From: Paramacrobiotus metropolitanus
Lineage: Eukaryota > Tardigrada > Eutardigrada > Parachela > Macrobiotidae
Length of the DNA: 64,000 bases
Reading direction: 5' to 3'
Assembly (NCBI RefSeq): GCF_019649055.1
Contig: NW_026570234.1
Span: 248,001 to 312,000 of the forward strand
Part shown: positions 34,153 through 45,262 of the stretch, in pieces
How positions within the stretch are numbered: the stretch's first letter is position 1
Layout of the letters: every line of letters begins with the position of its first letter
Made by a program: the position numbers and the translations under genes
The notes under the pieces: generated by a model
The model's input: the letters and a program-made list of their open reading frames with translations, nothing else
The model's database searches: none
Told to the model about the DNA's origin: nothing

Positions 34153-37100
34153 CTAAACAAACAGTTTAATTAAGTTATCTGATCCTGCCGAAAACACCCA
34201 GGGTTGTGTAGGGTGAAATTCCACATCCACAATTCCCAAGCCACTTTCATTTTTTCCGGATTTGGCTTTCAGCATTTTAACCGGCACAATTAACGGAAAC
34301 TGGTTCAGATCGCTGCAAATGATCGCAATAGTTAGTTATTACAGTACAGATGTGTAAATAGTAAATACATACCCGTACGGTCGTTCGGTTGGCCACCTAT
34401 AGTAAGTGAATGGGTGATGGTCGTTCAAAGTGGCCACCTTGAATTACAATTCCCATGAACCGTTTTTCTTCCGGTTATTTTCTTTATCCAGTTAAGAATA
34501 ACGTACCCTTTACAGAGTACTTAAAATTTTTAAAATATCTTGAACCGTTTTCTTGCAAATGCGTCGTTAAAAAAACAGTGACGAAACACTTAAGCCACGC
34601 CACGTGAGCCACTGCACTACACCATGAATAGTGCAATCACCGCCAAACTTGTGCGGCTGCGCTGTCGCTGTGTAAATAACACATGTGCACAGTGAAAGTA
34701 GAAAAAACAAAAAAATCACAGGTTAGTGAGCACAAAAAATTGCCGATATTCACGGAGACCGCTTTGCTTTGGGCTTCGGTGTCGCTTTTTTCTCTTCTAC
34801 CTCACCGCTAACAGTTTCTTCGCCTTTGCTGTGGACAACAACAAACCCAGCCAAACCCACCTTTAGCTGTGAACCCCACACTTCAAAATCACTTAATCAA
34901 AAGATAGCAAAATCAATCAGATTAATTATACACGCATCTGAAATGCTATGCGCAGTCGCACATGCGTGGGGGTTACTGCACTAATCATGGTGTAGTGCAG
35001 TGGCTCACGTGGCGTGGCTTAAGTCTTTCGTCACTGTTTTTTTAACGACGCATTTGCAAGAAAACGGTTCAAGATATTTTAAAAATTTCAAGTACTCTGT
35101 AAAGGGTACGTTATTCTTAACTGGGTAAAGAAAAAAACCGGAAGAAAAACGGTTCATGGAATTGTAATTCAAGGTGGCCACTTTGAACGACCATCGCCCA
35201 TTCACTTACTATAGGTGGCCAACCGAACGACCGTACGGGTAGATGAATAAACCTGCGAGCTGGCATACGTGATGTTGCGATGACATAAATTCACGTTATA
35301 CCAGAAAACGCGTACGCTCATCTTGCACACCGGATAGCGTACATTCTACAGAAAAAAGAAAATAAATTTGCAGAACTTTTTGTAGACGTACTTGTAGACC
35401 ATTCCATGGGAAATAATGACGGATCCATCATCAGAACATGAAGCAAATAAAGGATAGACTTTGTGGAATTTAACTTGTCGCACAGCCTTATTATGATGCC
35501 GCAGTGTTTGGTACGGTTTCACGCTGGCGTCCAGATCAAACCAGCATAAACGGTTATCATAACTGCCCACCAAAACGTTATCCCCTTGCGGGTGTATGGC
35601 TGCACAGGAAATGTACTGGCAAGAAGGTTGCAAAACCTTCTTCAACTGTTGTTTTGACAAGTCGTAGATACGAACCGAACGCTGGGTGCACACAAACAGG
35701 AAAGGCTTGTTAGGGTGGAAAAGCACTCTTTGGACCATTGAAATCTTCTTGAAAGGCATTTGTGAGCGCAGTTTGGATAACTGATGCATTACGACCTGTC
35801 CTGACGCACCGTCAGACACAACCGTTGCCAGATAGTCACCCTTAGGGTGCCATGTTACATCAACCACCTCCTGCAATATAAATAAAAAATTGTACACAGT
35901 ACTTAAACTCTGCAGCACTCAGTTTATCAGTTGCTGTTTCAGTGCCTGCGCCGCTAGTTGCGTAAAATAAACTCATGTAAAATATCTTTTTTGAAAATCA
36001 GTTTGCATTCGTAAACCATATACAATTTTTGTATCATTACTCGTCCACTAGTAGCATAAAATAAGCTTCTGTATTATATAATTAAAGATATAATATTATG
36101 TATTATGAAAATTACGTTTGTGTCCGTTAACCGAATTTTTCGAACCAGCTTTTCTACAACAGACATAACTATAATAAACATAACTAATTAACTATCAATA
36201 AGAGAGTTCAATCATTATTAATTTTTCTCAAGCAAAGTTTAATTCTTAAGCTATCCTGCTCATTGTACAGAGTACAATAGACTGCAGCATATACAATACA
36301 CTATGCGCCCGTGTAATAATGTTGCGAAACGCCGTTCAAGTTTCAAATGATTTAGCAAGCAACATATACTCGTAACAAACCATCACCTTTGTGAGAGATA
36401 ACGTCAACCGTAGTCCATCGCTTTTATCCTGATCGCCTGCTCTAGTAAACGTAGCAAATTCCCCGTTAGGGTCCGGATTCCCAAGCTCTGCCAGCAATCG
36501 GTCAGTGTTGGACGATACTAATTTGTCACCAACGTCCGGTGTAAGAAAATGAATCACTTTATCTCTACAAAAAATAATCCTCTCAAAAATTATCAGAGCG
36601 CCTTAAAAATACCAAGAATGCGATACATACACACTGGCAGCTAACAGGCAGACATCAGGTTTCGGACACCAACTAAGAGCCGCAATCCGACCTTTTAGAC
36701 GGTACGTCCGAAAGCATCGGCCAGTGGAAATTTCCCAGATCTTCACGGTACCATCGTCAGAACCTGATAGAAAAATATTGTTGAGGGATTTTTGTAAGCA
36801 TTTACCGATCAACATAGTACAAACTCTACTGAAATCCTTACCGGAAGCCAAGAACTGACCATGGCTGTGGACAGACAAACAACGTACGACTCCCGTATGC
36901 CCTTTGTAAACCTAGAAAACACATGATATAATGATGGCATATTCTATAAAAAAAACGATTAACTCAGCATTAACATACGATCGCTTCTCGCGATGGAAAA
37001 GGCTGAAGATCTTTCGGTTTCGGTAAAACAGGAATTAGGTCTTCGGGGTTCACGTTAACTTTCATCTTGCGCTGCCGTGGACATAGATACAAGTCCAAAC

Positions 37101-39072
37101 AACGCTCGAATCGCTCTTTAATGAAACGACCCCAGCCCGGTATCAATCGCATTGCATTGTACTGTCGTGGGACGAAATCCAGCTTGCGATCCTCCGGATC
37201 TTCGCTTCTCCATTTCTGCTTTTCTTCGTCGGTCAACATGTACTCTGGGGGCGGGTTGTACGATTCAGCATGCCCGGGTAAAGAAAGTTTCGGCGCTGGA
37301 ACATGGTTGTGCGATCGAATTCTCTGGCTTTTACTCAAAGCATCCTAAAGTAATAACCATTCACCGGCTAAAAAAATCTCTTCGCACTCTCTCGAAAATC
37401 CAAATCTCCTCAAAATAAAGTACTTCAGATCTTTACAGTTTACAGATAGATTTCAATCCAGGTACGGCATCTATCATAATATTTTCAAATATCTCTGCCG
37501 CATCAGCTCTGCCATCTCAACCGCCAACTCCGCTCTGCCATCTCAACTTTAACTGTTTTATACCGACCAGACGTTGCAGTCCTGATAACCGGGTTGTCTG
37601 CTCTTGATATATGAATGAATAAATTATGAATGAATCAGTCAATCGTATTCGTACTGTAATAATTAATCAACGAACAAGTATTAATTTTACAGTAATACAG
37701 TACACTAATACTTATTTATCACGTACCTCTTCTTCTTTCTCCCATAACGCGTAATACGTCTCCTCTTTTTCGTCTTCCGTTAATTGCGACTTCGGGGCTC
37801 CAGGGGTAATCCAACCCATTTTAATTGCATGAACAAGTTTACTAATTTTTTCTTTTTCTAGCAGTGAAGGCAGAAAAGATCTTTTCGATGGAGGCCTTGA
37901 ACTCAACGATGTGGTCATGGTTTCATGCGAAAAAATATCCTCAAACGGCTCATAAGGATCGCCCACTACAGGCGCCTTAGCGCCCTGTATTTTTTGAATG
38001 ATATCCAAATCTTCATCAGTTAGCACTACATCTTGTCCCGTTGTTTTGTCTTTGACAGTTCGCCTAGAAAGATGAAAACTTATCCTCTTTTCGATGACGA
38101 TAACTTCAAGTAAAAAAAGTACAAGCTGATACCTTCATCTGATGATATCTAATAGTCAACCAATATTATCACAATAAAAGTATTGTGCAGTAAAATCAGT
38201 AGTACGCTACCCGAAGTTTATTCATACATAGGTTTCCAGGCTTATTTACAACGAATACTCACCAAAACTCCGGATCGTCCATTCTCTTCAAAAACTTTTC
38301 CAACTCATCTCCCGTCGCCGGCTTGAGTATCTTTTTACCTTCCCAGTCGTAGCCAAGATGCGGGTAATTTTCGTACCACTGAAACGGAACATTTCCCACA
38401 GTATTCCGAATATCCTCTTCATCGCTGGAGTCCACATCATATTCGGCCGGATCCGAGTGGCTTCTCCAGTTCGCGGTAGAGCTTTCCAGTGACGACGCTT
38501 CCACATTCACGGCGCCAATCTAGACAAAAATACCATCACTGCTTGAAAGAAACTGTTAAGGTAATTTCACAGATCAATCGGTAACCGGATATAATAAATA
38601 TTGTCAACCAACACACCGATTCACACGTACCTCGTTCGTACTGGGTCGACCGGGTAAGGAAGCCGTATCCCCAGGGTTTTCTTTAGGTTCAGCGAGACTG
38701 TATAAAGTAGGAGAGTCGTCATCCGTATCTGAACTCTCTGCTTCGGACAGATCAGAGTATTCGCTGCTATCGTCAGAAACGTCGGAGGATTCATTGGCAT
38801 CATGGCCAGAGTGAGCTGTGGGTACGTCAGATTCGTCTTCAGACTCTTCACGATCAGAATCACTGCAGTCCGACAACGGAGCATCCACAAACAAGTCCGT
38901 CTAACCGTAGATAAATTGGAATTGGCATTAAAAAGCTGACACAAAGCCTACGGATATAAAGACAACATCAAAAACATACCAGCTCGTTAGCCTTCAGATT
39001 TGGTCCCTCATTCATATCAACATTCCCATCAGTCCATTTGCGTTTGCTAGCGCTTTCACCTGTCGGTGGCAT
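34153..39072 (-). CDS. BOP1: BOP1 ribosome biogenesis protein (PeBoW complex)
   Basis: Ten exons: 39072-38980, 38899-38631, 38519-38273, 38063-37727, 37344-36979, 36911-36842, 36763-36633, about 36565-36388, 35873-35392 and 34312-34153. The start [13 protein letters not shown] is followed by a long acidic serine-rich stretch ([16 protein letters not shown]) typical of BOP1. The BOP1NT domain follows ([24 protein letters not shown]-like [29 protein letters not shown]). C-terminal WD40 repeats include [56 protein letters not shown] and the final [16 protein letters not shown]. Known role: with PES1 and WDR12 in the nucleolus, processing 32S pre-rRNA for the 60S subunit. The last intron carries a MITE. 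Confidence 0.96.
34372..35239. mobile_element. 868-bp MITE with about 255-bp terminal inverted repeats
   Basis: Left arm 34372-34627 and right arm 34985-35239 are reverse complements with only scattered mismatches. Both ends start CCCGTACGGTCGTTCGGTTG and are flanked by TA on each side, consistent with a TA target duplication as made by Tc1/mariner-type transposases. The 357-bp centre has no convincing coding frame. The element lies wholly inside the last BOP1 intron. The near identity of the arms suggests recent insertion. Confidence 0.88.
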
Positions 39073-40038
39073 AGTTCTCAGATTTCAGAGCCGACCTGAG
39101 AGAACCTCTCTTTATCAATTCCAAAGAATCCCACAAATCACAAGGCCGAAAACAGCGTTAATTAACTGAATTAAGGATACACATCGGGAACGGTCAAACT
39201 GACAGTAACAAATTACAAACAACTAAACAAGTGAAACAACAATAAAACATCAGACCGCCAGGTACTTTGTAAAAGGAAAGCACTACTCGTAGACGCACCG
39301 GACCGGAAGTGTCTTGCGCAATCACCAATCGGAAAACGACAGTCAGCGGCGACTATCTTTTAATACAAAGCGAATGTCTGTGCGGCTCTAAATCAGAAAT
39401 TGGGATTTACTTATAATTCTTCCGATGTGGCTCCAGAAAAAATTTGCTGGATTACAGTTCGAGATGTTTTGAATTAGTTTCAAGCTGCAGCATTTTCGGA
39501 GCTTTCGCCCATTTCAGAGCGAAGCTGCCGAATAATAAGCCTTTACAAAAGATAAGCTAGTCTATTCGACTCTACGGTCCTAAAGTTAGAAACGATCTGT
39601 TTCAATTTCATAAATGAATTTCTATTGTACATATATGAGCAGTTACAGTTTAGTTCAAATGTTCAGATTTTCCTTATTGCCAATTCATACGGTCTGGTTT
39701 GATCTAATTAAAAGGTTATAGTCGTAAAGCAGAGGGACTAAACGTGCAAAATCAAAACATTCGTTTTATTTTAGCAGAAAACATAAGTGCAGCTAAAGAA
39801 CAAATTCGGAGTCTGGCATTCAGTAACCCATATTGAGTGCGTACATTAAGGCGCCGAAATGTTCGGCAAAACTAGGTTGCCACATCAAAGTAAGACAACC
39901 GTGGCGAGGTACAGCTATCCGAAAAAATACAAGTGCGAATTTACAATAATCAAAAAATATTCCTGTGCTTCTTCAGCACAATTACGAAATGTGCATCCGT
40001 GATCCAGAAAGAGCGTGGAAACCGCAAGCAAACTTCGC
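39073..40038. other. Intergenic region upstream of BOP1
   Basis: It contains the BOP1 promoter side and the 3' side of the CREBZF-like gene, both on the minus strand. No reading frame or repeat stands out. Confidence 0.4.
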
Positions 40039-40839
40039 TCACACCTTTGGGCGATGCCCCATGGACAGCAACGCCATCAGCGTCTTGTTTCCGGTCAGAA
40101 TACTTCGCAATCTGGATATTTCCTCAGTTAATAACTGCGACTCCTTCTGAATCTGCTCCAATTCACGCTGTCCTTCCGTATGCTTCTTTCGCATGACGGT
40201 TCTATATTTCTCCAAATCCGCTAGATATTTTTTCTTCCTCTCTCGGTTCATCCGAGCGTAGACGGCGTGCGCAGACAGAGGACCACTATCCACCCGCTGT
40301 CGTCCCTTGCGGTGGCCTCTGTCGCCTTTCGATCCCAAAGACGCGCTAACACCGTCCTCTCCTTCTCCCGAAACACTGATGCCGTCCTCATCCTGGTGAT
40401 CGGTAAGCGTGGGCATAATGGGCATAGAATCAAAGAATGCGGGCATAGAATATTCTGTGCGACTAGTGGGTGATGGGGGCACTGGCGTCGGACTCCAGCT
40501 GGGCGATGTAACGGCAGGACTATTCTGCGCTACTCTGGGGAACGCCGAGGATGTCGGCGCTAAAACGGTGTAGGTTGGTTCTGGGGCTTGATGCGAAAAC
40601 CCACCTCCGGACATCGTGAAAACGGATTGATTAGGGGTAATTGTTGAAATTGGAGACGAAAAAAACGAGTCGAATGTCTGAGAATCGATAGCGTTAATCG
40701 GTAGATGAGGCTGCAGTGTTACGTAATGCGCAGGAGTCGAATCGGAGTTGGTAGACTTTACAGCTAATGGTTCTCTTGGCTTTAAAGGGGGGTATCCATT
40801 CAGTGGTGGGACTTTCAAGAATTCCCCTATGTCATCCAT
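40039..40839 (-). CDS. CREBZF: CREBZF-like bZIP transcription factor
   Basis: One intronless frame of 266 residues from the ATG at 40839 (MDDIGEFLKVPPLNGYPPL). The N-terminal two thirds is proline/serine/threonine-rich and low in structure, as in activation regions, with an acidic patch (DHQDEDGISVSGEGEDG). A basic run (GDRGHRKGRQRVD) precedes the bZIP at the C-terminus: ARMNRERKKKYLADLEKY as basic region, then a leucine zipper (LEQIQKESQLLTEEISRLRS) and the tail LTGNKTLMALLSM. The tail resembles the conserved end of CREBZF (Zhangfei), ANETGLARLL. In that family the basic region departs from the usual bZIP consensus and the protein often acts through partners, as a co-regulator in stress responses. 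Orthology is likely but based on the bZIP end only. Confidence 0.75.
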   Translation of the reverse strand: MDDIGEFLKVPPLNGYPPLKPREPLAVKSTNSDSTPAHYVTLQPHLPINAIDSQTFDSFFSSPISTITPNQSVFTMSGGGFSHQAPEPTYTVLAPTSSAFPRVAQNSPAVTSPSWSPTPVPPSPTSRTEYSMPAFFDSMPIMPTLTDHQDEDGISVSGEGEDGVSASLGSKGDRGHRKGRQRVDSGPLSAHAVYARMNRERKKKYLADLEKYRTVMRKKHTEGQRELEQIQKESQLLTEEISRLRSILTGNKTLMALLSMGHRPKV

Positions 40840-42202
40840 GACGGACGTGCGCCACAATGGCTTCCAGTGAACTAAACATCAAGATTGCCATAGTTTGGAT
40901 GGTTTCAGAACCAAGCATGGATCGTGACGCTTCAACTTACCAAATTCTTAGAAAATATGATTCGATAAATACGCAGAAATCACATACAGAATATGGAGAA
41001 TTCCTCAGGCATCAACAAAAACTATCTACTAATTCTTTCAAAAACTAAACGTTATACAATCCACCAATATGTCTTAATAAATCTCGTAGTGACAGTGACG
41101 CTCCAAATTCTCAAAAAACACCTTTTAATAAATTCTGTATTCTGGATTTTTTTGAGATCACCTTGCCAGTCTTCGTGACTCTGCAGGCTTGTACGGTAGC
41201 TTGCTTTACTGTACGAAGCGGGAGGGGAACTGCCGCACATACATCAATATCGCACGCCAAAAGTCGCAATTCTTATTGGTTGCGCGAAGCCTCAACCGCT
41301 AATCCAAACAGCTGCTCTACAAACCTGCCAGTCACGTATCTTGCCGATCGGGATATCAAAGCAGTCACGTGCCGCGCTAGTGTCAAGCACCATGGAGCAT
41401 GGCGTCATCACATACGTGCCCACCTACGAGTAGGCACCTACTACGAGTAAATAGGTGCAGTCATATACGTAGCTGCCTCCCCGCCAAACCAAAACACTCA
41501 AGCCGAAACAAAACAAAAGCCAACCGGGTCCGAAATGCCGGAGTCCGGACGCTTTGGCATCAAATTTTGTATTATTCAATCCAATGTACAGTATTTAACA
41601 AGTATACAGATACTGTAGATTAAATGTCCTGGGTGCGCTTATACTGTGGACTGGGTTATCTTTACCACTACGATTCCGATACCGCTACGCTTTTGATTAA
41701 AATTGTCGATAAAAAAATCCAATGTTCCTATAAACATGGAATTTTTTTTGAGTGAAATCTGCATATAAAGTATATACCCGCATTCACAGGTGCATTCCAG
41801 AAATTGAATCTCGCATATTTTCGTAAAACGAAGCTTGTGACTATTACCTGATACTGCGAAGCAATGTCAAAGAAGCTATGTACTAGCATCTGTTTTAGAA
41901 ATAAAAATCGCGATCGGGCTCACCGTGTATACAAAATAGTGAAAATACGATAGGTGTAAGTAATCATAACAGTGGATGCGGCGAATCATGCGATTCTACA
42001 ACACATGCACAAATACCGGTTTCGATTGGACCTTGTTGCGGTTATCGCACGGCATCCCCTACCGAACATTTAGCGCACGCCTTTTAAATTGTGGAATCTG
42101 CCGTCGGGGAGATTCCTCGGGTATCATGATACCCAGATTCACGATACTCGTATGGTGATCAGCCTCATAGCCTGCATGCAGCTTTGGTGCCCGTTTCAGT
42201 AG
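40840..42202. other. Intergenic region, no supported gene
   Basis: Short frames only. Local repeats of CACCTACGAGTAGGCACCTA type occur near 41420-41455. It includes upstream sequence of the small charged-protein gene that follows. Confidence 0.4.
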
Positions 42203-42239
42203 TATTTAAATGGCATACACCGAGTTCTACGACTCATTC
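42203..42239 (+). promoter_or_regulatory. Core promoter of small charged-protein gene 1
   Basis: TATTTAAA at 42203-42210 is a TATA-like box. An initiator-like TCATTC has its A at 42236, 33 bases after the first T of the box. The spacing is the same as in the promoter at 44943-44978. The predicted 5' leader is about 119 bases. Confidence 0.5.
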
Positions 42240-42354
42240 TAGCAATTCTCATGAACTTAACTACAAAGCTGATAATTAATTATTCATTTATTCTTAAATC
42301 CTTGTGCGTGAACTTTACTTTTTTGTGACAGCTTCATTACTACTCGTTTCCGCA

Positions 42355-42534
42355 ATGGACTCCAAAACCCAGACCAAGGAAAAGGTTGAAGTGAAGGACG
42401 GGAAAATGACACACGACATCAAGTCGGAGACCAAAGGATGTGGTGGATGTGACCGGAAGGAGCACACAGAAGAACACCACAAAGTTAAGGATGGCAAGGA
42501 GACGCACACCTACAAATCGGAAGTAAAGCATTAG
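42355..42534 (+). CDS. Small highly charged, probably disordered protein 1
   Basis: 59 residues from an ATG in good start context (CGCAATGGAC); an in-frame extension upstream lacks an ATG. The protein is nearly all K, E, D, H, T and S with almost no hydrophobic residues, so it should be unfolded and heat-soluble. It contains two copies of one motif: EKVEVKDGKMTHDIKSETK and HHKVKDGKETHTYKSEVK. Between them lies CGGC in GCGGCDRKEH, a possible metal or redox site. The motif recurs once in the gene at 45062. I know no named family with this sequence. The style resembles desiccation- or stress-related hydrophilic proteins (LEA-like), but that is inference. Confidence 0.65.
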   Translation: MDSKTQTKEKVEVKDGKMTHDIKSETKGCGGCDRKEHTEEHHKVKDGKETHTYKSEVKH

Positions 42535-43311
42535 GACCGTTTTGCGATGGACTGGATCCACTTCCTTGCGGGCCTGACCTTTCATCCCGCGATCGATGGG
42601 AGGGACCTTTTACATTCCTAATAGAATACGTTCGTATCAGTTGTGAAGATCAAAAAAAGTGTTTTTAAATGTCTGCTTAACCCGTTTAGGCGTTTAGATC
42701 TATCGTTTTTGCATTCCTTTCTTAGTTTTGTATGACGATAATGACATGACTGAAACTTTGTGACCTAACTTCAAGTATTAAAAAGTGGCCAAGACTTCAA
42801 GAATTTCATGTGTGCTGTTAATCGTACGTGACGGTACGAATACCTTAGTGGTATTATATTTTGGCCGTAATTTCGGCCGACATCCAACGCAGAACGCACC
42901 AAAGCACAGCTGATATACCTATCAGTTTTAACAGAAACTTAAATAAGTACAAATGTGCCATACATTTTTTTGTGCACTTGTACCTTAATACTATAGTAAC
43001 TGATTTCATCGTACTGCAAGCTAAAGATACTTAATGCTATTAACAACACTGTAATCAACTTAATATTATATGGTCATTGAATGAGCACCATTAACAAAAT
43101 TCGGTTTTAGTAAACAAAAATTTAATATCTATATAACGGTTTTGGTAAACACGCGCACTTCTGCTAACGTATCTGCTGTACTTTACCGCACAGGCGCACA
43201 CACTGTGTGTATTAATCGTACTGTAGCCGTGTATTAATCGTACTGTAGCCGTATTATCGTAGTAAATGACTAAATGCATGCCACGGTTGCCACCTCCTTG
43301 TACACCATAAT
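42535..43311. other. Intergenic region downstream of charged-protein gene 1
   Basis: It contains the probable 3' UTR. Near 43215-43250 the string GTATTAATCGTACTGTAGCC is repeated in tandem. No gene is supported. Confidence 0.4.
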
Positions 43312-43820
43312 AATGGTGGAGGTCAATTACATTTGGGTAACTGTTGCGCGTCGGGTAATCGAGAGCCGCGTAAAAAATTAGCCATGACTCAGCAGAAAAA
43401 CAATCGTCCAATCGTGAGTCGAGTACGCTTCCGTGCCAAGAAAGAAATTGAACACCGTCGTGGAACTGAAAAACTCATTTTTAATGCTGTGATGTGGTAA
43501 ATGTGGTATCACGTCAAAAAAGTTGATTATGAGTTTTGGATTGTGACTCTGGGTCGTTAGATTTACTTTTGGTCCAAACACAGACAAATTTTGTTAATCT
43601 GTGCAGGAGAGTTACGAGTTACTCGTAGTTTGGGTAATGGTTGCGCTTCGACGTCGAAGCGCAACGCTTACGCGGACAAGTAAGCTGAAAACCCATCCCA
43701 GATTTTGTGACTGCGAATCAGAATGTTTGCTTGGTTACACGCTGTTACGTCACATTTTTTACGCGTTTTCCCGTTACCCGACGCGCAACGCTTACCCAAA
43801 TGTAATTGACCTCCACCAAT
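43312..43820. mobile_element. About 509-bp MITE-like element with 67-bp inverted ends
   Basis: Positions 43312-43378 and 43754-43820 are reverse complements with few mismatches (GGTCAATTACATTTGGGTAA against its complement). The interior has no coding frame but holds a perfect 26-bp palindrome at 43640-43665 whose GTTGCGC/GCGCAAC ends repeat a motif of the terminal arms. The flanking target duplication is not clear. Confidence 0.75.
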
Positions 43821-43914
43821 GGCATAATTCATGATATTAGTAAATACCCACAACTAATACATCCTATAGTCCATACCAGGCAGTGGGCACCGAAGGGTTT
43901 TCATCGACCCCTTC

Positions 43915-43946
43915 ATATATGTATATATATATATATATAATAATAA
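43915..43946. repeat. AT dinucleotide microsatellite
   Basis: A run of TATATG/TATATATA followed by ATAATAATAA. It is simple sequence directly downstream of the MITE-like element. Confidence 0.85.
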
Positions 43947-44011
43947 ACCTAGAATAATACTTACTAATCATGTTTTGTTGAGTAGGAGCAGCACGAGAAA
44001 TGACAATAATA

Positions 44012-44096
44012 TTACGTGTTACGCAAATTACGTGTTACGCATATTACGGGTTTCGCAAATTAGACGTGTTACGCATATTACGTGTTTCGCAAATTA
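44012..44096. repeat. Tandem repeat, 16-bp unit, about five copies
   Basis: The unit ATTACGTGTTACGCAA alternates with variants GCATATT and GTTTCGCAAATT, so the higher-order period is about 32-34 bp. Confidence 0.8.
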
Positions 44097-44194
44097 GTAG
44101 TAATTAGTAAAGTATACAATTTTTTGAAAGTAGTAGATACTGCATAATAGTTATTGTACGGTATTCAGCAGTGGCATTCTATATAATATATTTG

Positions 44195-44308
44195 CAGCAC
44201 CAGTACCATAATAATAAGTACCAGTACCATTTAATAAGTACCAGTACCATAATAATAAGCACCAGCACCAGTACCAGTACCATTGCAATACCAGTACCAT
44301 AATAATCT
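44195..44308. repeat. AGTACC-rich tandem repeat
   Basis: Repeats of CAGTACCATAATAATAAGTA and shorter CAGTACC/CAGCACC units cover about 110 bases. Simple-sequence expansion; the complementary strand gives an artefactual Tyr/Trp-rich frame. Confidence 0.8.
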
Positions 44309-44942
44309 GCCAAATTGTGGCGAAAATGAGAAGTCTAAAAGCCATTAAAATCTGGTGATGATCTGCATTAAAAGCACTTTGTAAATTTTGCGATCAGTTT
44401 CATGTGACTTCTTTGCTGTTGCGCGTCCACAACAAATCGTGCCCATTACAATTCCCAAGTTTCAGTGACAAAACGGCCAATTCCGCTATTTTCGGGGTTG
44501 CACCATTGCAGCAATAGTCCCTCCTGGGATTTCCACAGATATGCGTTTGTCAAACAACCTTGGGAAAATACAGATATACGTATATTGCAACGTAACGTTG
44601 GAGGTGTGACTCGACTACGATAGTGAAAGGCGCAACAAAACACTTAAAGTAATGCATAACATGTACAATACTGTACGTAATACTAATGCCTATATACTAT
44701 ACACTAATGTAAAAATTAGTTGCATATCTATACAACATTTTATGTATGCATCTAAATGTACCTATTTGTTTCTCGTATTAACTGTAAGTAGTGGCGCGGA
44801 AAACTCACCGCACGAACAATAGAAGTAAGGCAACTGAGAAAATCGATCGTGAGCGGGAAATACCGTCCAAAATTCGGCGGAAACTACCGCTGATTTGGTG
44901 GTATACCTACAAGTGATGCCTAAGGGAGCTATCGTTGTTGGG

Positions 44943-44978
44943 TTTATAAAGTGAATCCGAGTCGCACTAAACGTCAGT
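44943..44978 (+). promoter_or_regulatory. Core promoter of small charged-protein gene 2
   Basis: TTTATAAA at 44943-44950 is a clear TATA box. TCAGT with its A at 44976 is a good initiator, 33 bases from the start of the box. The predicted 5' leader is about 86 bases. TATA-Inr architecture is typical of strongly or conditionally expressed animal genes. Confidence 0.6.
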
Positions 44979-45061
44979 TCACTGAACAATATTGAGAAAC
45001 TTTGAATTTTTTTCGATTTTGACTTTACATTCCTTCTCCTAACCGACCAATCCTCATCACA

Positions 45062-45262
45062 ATGGAACGATCTGTGGGCGAGAAATTTCAGGATGCTAAG
45101 GACGCTTACAAAGGAGGCCCGGGTGATATGGAACGAGTGACCAAAGAGAAGCAGGAAGTCTCCGGTGGGCAGGTGAAGCACGAAGTGAAGAGCGAAGTAA
45201 AAGATGCTCGCACCACTGGAGAGAAACTGACCGACGCCAAGAATGCATTCCAGGGACCTTAA
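45062..45262 (+). CDS. Small highly charged, probably disordered protein 2
   Basis: 66 residues from ATG in strong context (TCACAATGGAAC). It begins with GEKFQDAKDAYKGG and ends with GEKLTDAKNAFQGP, an internal duplication of a 13-residue unit. The centre, EKQEVSGGQVKHEVKSEVK, matches the EKVEVKDGKMTHDIKSETK unit of the gene at 42355. Charged residues dominate, with Gly and few hydrophobics; the DAK-x-A-F/Y-x-G units could form short amphipathic helices on drying or binding, as in LEA proteins. No named family was recognised. It is intronless, driven by the TATA box about 120 bases upstream, and probably related to its neighbour by duplication and divergence. Confidence 0.7.
   Translation: MERSVGEKFQDAKDAYKGGPGDMERVTKEKQEVSGGQVKHEVKSEVKDARTTGEKLTDAKNAFQGP

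Noticed and set aside
34769-34984. 71-codon frame in the centre of the BOP1 intron MITE
   Set aside because: No transposase motif; low-complexity Ser/Thr-rich chance frame inside a non-autonomous element.
42304-42354. In-frame N-terminal extension of small charged protein 1 that looks like a signal peptide (RELYFFVTASLLLVSA)
   Set aside because: It begins at GTG, not ATG, and lies in the predicted 5' leader; the ATG at 42355 has good context. A spliced upstream ATG cannot be excluded.
44151-44345. Minus-strand frame rich in Tyr, Trp and Gly
   Set aside because: It is the translation of the AGTACC tandem repeat.
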